This document shows, piece by piece, positions 24,565 to 29,472 of a stretch of 29,472 nt of DNA. Under the pieces are notes generated by a model that saw only the letters and a list, made by a program, of their open reading frames with translations, ran no database searches and was not told where the DNA came from. Positions within the stretch are counted from its first letter, which is position 1. Each line of letters begins with the position of its first letter. Both the position numbers and the translations under genes were made by a program. This DNA is from Rhodopirellula sp. (GTDB lineage: Bacteria; Planctomycetota; Planctomycetia; Pirellulales; Pirellulaceae): the NCBI GenBank assembly GCA_003513555.1, contig DOPG01000006.1, positions 1 through 29,472 on the forward strand, read 5' to 3'.

Positions 24565-26013
24565 ATGTTCAAAAAAATGAATGAACGACCACAATTACAA
24601 AAAGCCATCGGCAAGCTCGGTTTTTTTTCACTTGCTTTTGGCTCCATGATTGGGGTGGGTTGGTTAACCGGAGTAAAAGGCTGGCTAGGCGATGCTGGAC
24701 CCGTAGGCGCGATTCTGGCATTTTTATTGGGCGGTACTCTGATGTTGGCGATCGGATTTTGCTACGCCAAAGTCATGCAAATGCTTCCCGTTTCTGGTGG
24801 AGAAGTAGCGTATGCGTACAAAGCGTTTGGGACAGGAGAATCATTTCTGATTGGGTGGTTCCTGACGTTCGGCTATCTTTCCGTTTCAGCCTTTGAAGCG
24901 GTTTCGATTGGGATTGTGGTGTCCTATTTGGTGCCGTTCGATCATTGGCCCCTGTATAAGATTGATGGCACAACCGTTTATCTGTCACACCTGCTACTGG
25001 CTGTTGGATTGACCACCTTGATCGCGTTCTTAAATTTCCGCGGCGTTGGTATGGCCACCATCTTTCAGTCAATACTTACTTCATTGCTGGTACTCTGCAC
25101 AGCTGCGTTTGTCATCGCAGGAATTACAAATGGAAGCCTTAGCAATCTGGAACCAATGTTCGGCGGTGCAGAAGGCAAAAACGGCTTCACTGGCGTGTTA
25201 GCGGTATTTGTCACGGTTCCGTTTTGGTTTGTCGGCTTTGACACAATACCGCAAGCGGCAGAGGAACGGACCGATAAAGTATCAGCAAACAAACTGGGAC
25301 AGGTTCTATTATGGTCCATTGTCGGAGCCACATTTTTCTATGCCGCTGTCATTCTTTCGGTTGCGATGGTGACCCCTTTAGGAAGCCTTGAGGGTGCGGC
25401 ACTTCCGACTGCTGCTGCCTTTGAAAAAGCCTTTGAGTCACCTCTGCTAGCGCAACTTGTTCTGTTCGTAGCCCTGATCGGCCTTTTGACTAGCTGGAAT
25501 GGTTTCTTTCTATCTGGGACGCGTGTCCTGTTTGCCATGGGGCGAGGTCACATCATTCATCCGGCCTTGGGCCGCCCACACGCCCGGTTCGGAACCCCGG
25601 CATCGGCAATCTTATTTGCAGCCCTCGTCACCATTGCCGGAACTTTTCTTGGGAAACCTGCAGTACTGGTTTTAGTTAACGTCGGCTCCGTGTGCATTGC
25701 TCTGGCATTTTTTGGGGTAACACTGTCACTATCTGCCATTCTGCTTCGCAGTGGTAAATCAATTTCCCTGTTCACTTGGATGCTAATCAGTATTGCAATG
25801 CTGGGATCGCTCCTGATTCTGCTAGTCATGCTGATTCCCGGTAGCCCGGCAGCCTTTCCCTTCGATGCTTGGGAGTGGCCAATTCTTGCGGTTTTGGCGG
25901 CCCTTGGCGGCGTTGTCTGGGTACTGTCGCGTCGACAGCGTGGCAGCATCACCGAAGAGGAACGAACGCGTTTGATCCTCGATGAACAGAATCCCGAAAA
26001 AGCGATGCTTTAA
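24565..26013 (+). CDS. APC superfamily amino acid/amine permease
   Basis: 482-residue inner-membrane transporter of the amino acid-polyamine-organocation superfamily, with about 12 hydrophobic segments. TM1 carries LAFGSMIGVGWL, matching the unwound GSxIGxG substrate loop of this superfamily. SGGEVAYAYKAFG follows TM2, and FVTVPFWFVGFDTIPQAAEE matches the TM6 region that also binds substrate. The C-terminus is short, charged and cytoplasmic. The upstream neighbour is a class III aminotransferase, so the cargo is probably its substrate. The gene begins on the edge of a terminator; an alternative start at 24577 (M5) would leave 14 bases after the T-tract but still no clear ribosome site. This suggests leaderless translation or conditional termination. 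Confidence 0.9.
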   Translation: MFKKMNERPQLQKAIGKLGFFSLAFGSMIGVGWLTGVKGWLGDAGPVGAILAFLLGGTLMLAIGFCYAKVMQMLPVSGGEVAYAYKAFGTGESFLIGWFLTFGYLSVSAFEAVSIGIVVSYLVPFDHWPLYKIDGTTVYLSHLLLAVGLTTLIAFLNFRGVGMATIFQSILTSLLVLCTAAFVIAGITNGSLSNLEPMFGGAEGKNGFTGVLAVFVTVPFWFVGFDTIPQAAEERTDKVSANKLGQVLLWSIVGATFFYAAVILSVAMVTPLGSLEGAALPTAAAFEKAFESPLLAQLVLFVALIGLLTSWNGFFLSGTRVLFAMGRGHIIHPALGRPHARFGTPASAILFAALVTIAGTFLGKPAVLVLVNVGSVCIALAFFGVTLSLSAILLRSGKSISLFTWMLISIAMLGSLLILLVMLIPGSPAAFPFDAWEWPILAVLAALGGVVWVLSRRQRGSITEEERTRLILDEQNPEKAML

Positions 26014-26102
26014 TCGTCCCCAGCGTTTGACGCGTGGCTAGCAACGTACCCTACAAGCGGGTCAAAGAAATATAAAACAGCCCCAGTACACAGGCCACCC
26101 AC

Positions 26103-26768
26103 TCAGCGACGACGACTCGACAAAGAAGCCAGCATATCGGCAAGCTTGTGTTTCCCGCGTTTCAGCAATCCCTCCACAGCGGCCTGTGTGACTGCCAAGC
26201 GACCTGCGATGGAGTTCTGCGAGCGATTCTCTAGAAACCGCATTTTCAGTGCTTCGCGTTGATTCTCCGGTAAATCTTCCAATGCTTTATGAAGTGCTTG
26301 CGCTTTCTCTTTTCTTACCACCTGTACACTGGGCGAGGTAACCTTACCCGGAACAGCCTTGATAAAATCAACACCTGATTGCTCGGAGGTGGCTTCGACC
26401 TTTTTAAGATCACCTCCTCTTTTCTTTCGTTCAAATCGCCGAATCGCATCTAACAGACGATTGTCGGCAATTCGGTAACACCAAGAGTAAAACGAAGCCC
26501 CAGCTTGGGGAGAAAATGAAGACAAATCCCGGTGGATATCAAACAGAACATCTTGCAGAACATCTTCTGCACTGAAGCTACCCCGATGCTTCTGGGGCAT
26601 TTTGTCCTCAATGTGCCGTTCCAACCTGTCTGCAACATGGAGCAGCAGTTCGCGAGAAGCCTGCTCGTCACCTGACTGAGCAAGCTTCAACAGCCCCATA
26701 TGTTCCGGAGCTTCATGCTCGACTGCATCACGCTCTGATGTTTCATGTTCGGGCATTTCATTTGTCAT
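26103..26768 (-). CDS. ECF-type RNA polymerase sigma factor, planctomycete type
   Basis: 221-residue sigma-70 family factor. Region 2 (about 66-117) contains SAEDVLQDVLFDIHRDLSSF and ASFYSWCYRIADNRLLDAIRRFERKKRG; region 4 (about 161-211) contains LEDLPENQREALKMRF and the helix-turn-helix SQNSIAGRLAVTQAAVEGLLKRGKHKL. The N-terminal 25 residues are acidic and His/Glu-rich (EHETSERDAVEHEAPEH). The frame is open to 26852, but a TATAAT promoter lies inside that extension, and 26768 has GGTG upstream, so the shorter form is chosen. It lies downstream of the WD40-like gene on the same strand, separated by 174 bases, and is convergent with the permease. No anti-sigma gene is visible; planctomycete factors of this kind are often linked to Ser/Thr kinases. 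Confidence 0.9.
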   Translation of the reverse strand: MTNEMPEHETSERDAVEHEAPEHMGLLKLAQSGDEQASRELLLHVADRLERHIEDKMPQKHRGSFSAEDVLQDVLFDIHRDLSSFSPQAGASFYSWCYRIADNRLLDAIRRFERKKRGGDLKKVEATSEQSGVDFIKAVPGKVTSPSVQVVRKEKAQALHKALEDLPENQREALKMRFLENRSQNSIAGRLAVTQAAVEGLLKRGKHKLADMLASLSSRRR

Positions 26769-26804
26769 GGCAATCACCACAAGTATCAGAAAGGGACTGC
26801 TAAC

Positions 26805-26831
26805 ATTATACCTGCAATCGGATTCAGCCAA
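26805..26831 (-). promoter_or_regulatory. Candidate sigma-70-type promoter of the sigma factor gene
   Basis: On the minus strand a perfect -10 TATAAT (26810-26805) is preceded by TTGGCT (26831-26826) with a 15-base spacer. Transcription would begin near 26798, leaving a leader of about 30 bases before the ATG at 26768. The -35 match and the spacing are suboptimal. Confidence 0.5.
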
Positions 26832-26942
26832 GTGCTCGTAAAGTGAATTCAAATTCTGTCAATAAGAACGGGTCATTGCCCGCCACGTGTAAATCAGTCA
26901 CGCAATCCAACGCCATGAAAAACAACAATTCAGAACGGGGAC

Positions 26943-29472
26943 TTATCTGGATTCAGGCTGATTACTTATCAACCCACTTCCTGGGAGTTCTTTTTCAGCA
27001 ACCTTCATAAGAATGCTTAGATCCAAGGGGATGCAGGAAATTTCTCCTATGGTGGTACAAAAACACCACGCTCCAGCAGGATCAATCACAATGGAATCGA
27101 TGGGAGTAGAATGAAGATTCCACTCGATGGGCGATGAAAGGATGAACGCATCGCCCATGATTTTCCAACATCGAATCATGCCGCTTTCATGGCCTGAAAC
27201 CAGCCATTTTCCATCAGTTGAGAACTCCAATCGGGTCGCTGGATCACTTGTTCCGCTTTGTACGGGATTTGGCAGAATTGCCCCGGTAGAAACCTGCCAT
27301 GTATCAAAGCCCTCGCGATTGCTGCGAACCAGCCATTGATTGTCAGGACTGATTGCCATGACGGCAGGGGCACCACCAGACATACCAACACGCCTGGGGT
27401 TTTCAAGTTTCATTGGCTTATCAGCGGGTTGTTCGGAGTGAACATACCCCCAAGCAGCTTTACCCGCATCGTCTTTGTTATCGGTTCGTGCAAACTTACC
27501 CACGGCGACCGAAACACGCCGATAGCCGACTCTCCCATTCGGTGGAGGCGTGCTCACCATCGCCCAACATTGTCCCTTCTGGCTCGGCAGCAATGTCATC
27601 GAATTCTCATTGGCTCCCATCTGAACGTAGCCAGGTTTTGTGTAGCCACCCTCATCGGTCTGACGCAACAAAAAGACGCGACCATCATCGTTTGGGAAAA
27701 CCGTTTCACATTGACTGTTGATAAGTTTACGTTTTTCCGGGGCAAGCGACGAAAGGTTGATTTTCTCTTCTTTACGAGTGGCAGGATCCCAGATCCTCAA
27801 GACCCTCCCAACCCCAACGGCAGCCATACAATGACCACTTCCAACGAAGCTCAGTTCCGAAGTGGGATCAACTTCGTTAATCACCCACGGTGTTTTACGA
27901 ATATTTCTCAGGTTGTAAAAATAAACACGTGACTTTTGCTGCAAGCATAGCCACTGCTCATCCGAACTGATGAAAGCCTTTTCTGCTTTGATTTGCATTT
28001 TTCTGAAGAGCCGTCTATTCATGCCCTTCACTTGATAAACACTGACATCACGCTTCCCGTCTATCGTTACGAGCCAAGAGCCAGTGATGGAAAACTGAAC
28101 TACATCTTGCTGTGGATACCTCAGGCCTACTGCTTCCCAGACATCCCAATTCCCGACGCTCGGTGCGTTCGGAATTCCGGGGTGCACGCGGAAACCCAAT
28201 GCTTCGTCCAGCATCGCAACACCTTTCCCATCAGCGATAAACTGAACTCGAGGTGAACCCTTTGGAGTCGACCAGGACTTCTGTTTCCAAAAGAGGTCAA
28301 TATCCGATTCACGCAGTTTCCAGGATGAAAACCTCCCAGCCTGATCCATGAAGATTAGCGCATCGCCACTGGAACTACTGTGAATCGATACAATCTTCTC
28401 CCCCGATGACGCCAGAATCTTTCCATCAACAGGTGCATTTTCCGCAGAGAGATTTCCCGTCTCGCTCACTGTGTTCTCTGGCGCCGGACTGCGCAACTGG
28501 ACTTCTGTTCCAAATGCAATCGCAAGACTCCGGCGGGTACCAAGCCAGCAAAATGCTCCAACCTCGGCCTCCCCCTTGGAGAACTCATTCCGACGAATCG
28601 CTTCTCCATTTTCAATGCGATAATGGAAAACAGAACGACTGCTGGCTACCGCGATATCACGTCCACCTGCATCGGTTCGAATGCCCCGCCCGGGATCTCC
28701 AGCCAACGTGATTCCTTCAGTGTTCTCTGTTTGCTTTGCCAGATCCATGAAATGCCAACACTGTCCAGCAGATGTCCTTGTACTCGCACACATCCACTCA
28801 CATTGCTGATTTACAAAACAGGCTTCAACGTCCTCAACTTCTGGCAAATTCACGCTCCAATGCTGTCGCTCAACATCAATCAAACCTGCTTCCCAACTTT
28901 CAATCACCAACTCGCGATTTTTCTCATCCCAGTAACAAACGCGATTCATGACAGAATCTGTTTTCTGGGTTGCACTCACTGGCTCCAATGGGATCAAACG
29001 GCAATGAGGTTCGGCCACCTGTCTCCACTTTATTTCATGACTGTCCAAATTGAACACCACGTGAACAGCGCATGGTTCATCGACCATACGCATCATGAAC
29101 TCTCCCTCTCCAGCCAACGGAAAAAATTCCTTCACTGGCCCATCCATCGGCAGATCGAATTTGTGCGTGGCGAAATCAATAGGTTTTCTATCCGAACTCC
29201 AACACGAGACACAACCTTGATCATCCAAGATCCAGACGTCTTCTGACCAGTTCGGAAAGCAACACTGTGTGACCGCCAGGGGGATTGCTAACGACCTTGC
29301 TGAACGAGTTGAGTCCCACAGGCTGGTGGCCGTCGGATCTGCTACATCACCCATGTATGCAAGTATAAGACTGGCATCATCATTCATTGAAAATCGATCG
29401 ACAACTGTCCTGAGCCGACATCGGCGTATTCGCGAGCCTGAGCCAGCGATGACATTTTCAGCATTCGTATCG
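26943..29472 (-). CDS. Large WD40-like repeat protein, N-terminus beyond the window
   Basis: At least 842 codons. The first ATG in the window is at 29387, but the frame remains open through the edge at 29472 (preceding residues RLRTVVDRFS run straight into MNDDASLILAYMGD, itself like a repeat strand), so the gene is partial. Repeats are degenerate: SLWDSTRSARS, CVSCWSSDRKPI, GDALIFMDQAGRFSSWKL, GVGRVLRIWDPATRKEEKI, MAISPDNQWLVRSNREGFDTWQVSTG, and near the end RLEFSTDGKWLVSGHESGMIRCWKI. These are the G-H/W-D-like strands of beta-propellers. No enzyme domain is visible in this part. In planctomycetes such propellers are often the C-terminal part of membrane Ser/Thr kinases, and the neighbouring sigma factor fits that, but the N-terminal part must be seen to decide. 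Confidence 0.8.
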   Translation of the reverse strand, partial: DTNAENVIAGSGSRIRRCRLRTVVDRFSMNDDASLILAYMGDVADPTATSLWDSTRSARSLAIPLAVTQCCFPNWSEDVWILDDQGCVSCWSSDRKPIDFATHKFDLPMDGPVKEFFPLAGEGEFMMRMVDEPCAVHVVFNLDSHEIKWRQVAEPHCRLIPLEPVSATQKTDSVMNRVCYWDEKNRELVIESWEAGLIDVERQHWSVNLPEVEDVEACFVNQQCEWMCASTRTSAGQCWHFMDLAKQTENTEGITLAGDPGRGIRTDAGGRDIAVASSRSVFHYRIENGEAIRRNEFSKGEAEVGAFCWLGTRRSLAIAFGTEVQLRSPAPENTVSETGNLSAENAPVDGKILASSGEKIVSIHSSSSGDALIFMDQAGRFSSWKLRESDIDLFWKQKSWSTPKGSPRVQFIADGKGVAMLDEALGFRVHPGIPNAPSVGNWDVWEAVGLRYPQQDVVQFSITGSWLVTIDGKRDVSVYQVKGMNRRLFRKMQIKAEKAFISSDEQWLCLQQKSRVYFYNLRNIRKTPWVINEVDPTSELSFVGSGHCMAAVGVGRVLRIWDPATRKEEKINLSSLAPEKRKLINSQCETVFPNDDGRVFLLRQTDEGGYTKPGYVQMGANENSMTLLPSQKGQCWAMVSTPPPNGRVGYRRVSVAVGKFARTDNKDDAGKAAWGYVHSEQPADKPMKLENPRRVGMSGGAPAVMAISPDNQWLVRSNREGFDTWQVSTGAILPNPVQSGTSDPATRLEFSTDGKWLVSGHESGMIRCWKIMGDAFILSSPIEWNLHSTPIDSIVIDPAGAWCFCTTIGEISCIPLDLSILMKVAEKELPGSGLISNQPESR

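Noticed and set aside
27258..27932. 224-codon plus-strand open frame opposite the WD40-like gene
   Set aside because: Its translation has no recognisable motif, while the minus strand reads as propeller repeats across the same bases.

Overview
The window looks like a stretch of a marine-type Planctomycetota chromosome, most likely Pirellulales. The evidence is the gene families: a PSD1 protein (planctomycete cytochrome c domain, DUF1549, DUF1553) followed by a DUF1501 protein with a Tat signal, two secreted sulfatases, one of them fused to a DUF1080 domain, and an ECF-type sigma factor beside a large WD40-like protein. Genes are loosely packed and change strand often. I saw no tRNA, rRNA, CRISPR array, transposase or phage gene.

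Layout. At 132-2621 an MFS exporter (minus) is divergent from an RlmA-like rRNA methyltransferase (plus). The stretch 2646-13867 is a secreted-enzyme region: a membrane-anchored PI-PLC X-domain protein (minus), an arylsulfatase (plus), a family-10 pectate lyase (plus), a small PDZ-like ORF (plus), an SGNH hydrolase (minus), then PSD1 and DUF1501 (plus). This set fits breakdown of a sulfated and esterified polyuronate, but that role is inferred from gene content. At 14243-18740 lies an RND (HAE1/AcrB-type) efflux permease followed 10 bp later by its lipoprotein adaptor; no outer-membrane channel gene is present. At 18966-21206 is the sulfatase-DUF1080 fusion, then an FkbM methyltransferase (21503-22399). 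A 745-bp stretch without a convincing gene follows. At 23145-26013 a class III aminotransferase and an APC amine/amino-acid permease form a likely catabolic pair, separated by a strong intrinsic terminator that ends almost on the permease start codon. On the right, minus strand, are the ECF-type sigma factor with a recognisable promoter and a WD40-like protein whose frame stays open to the window edge.

Most unusual sequence-level features: a 21-bp tandem repeat (three copies plus a partial one) that adds heptapeptides in front of the lipoprotein signal of the RND adaptor, with a run of ten C just after the lipobox; the terminator placed on the permease start; a perfect Shine-Dalgarno feeding a 25-codon ORF that overlaps the DUF1501 start, and a second 25-codon ORF overlapping the RND start by ATGA; a 31-bp dyad upstream of the FkbM gene; a sulfatase with C-W-V-S-R at the formylglycine site; and a beta-rich insert inside the DUF1553 part of the PSD1 protein. 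Family calls come from reading motifs by eye; no database search was possible.
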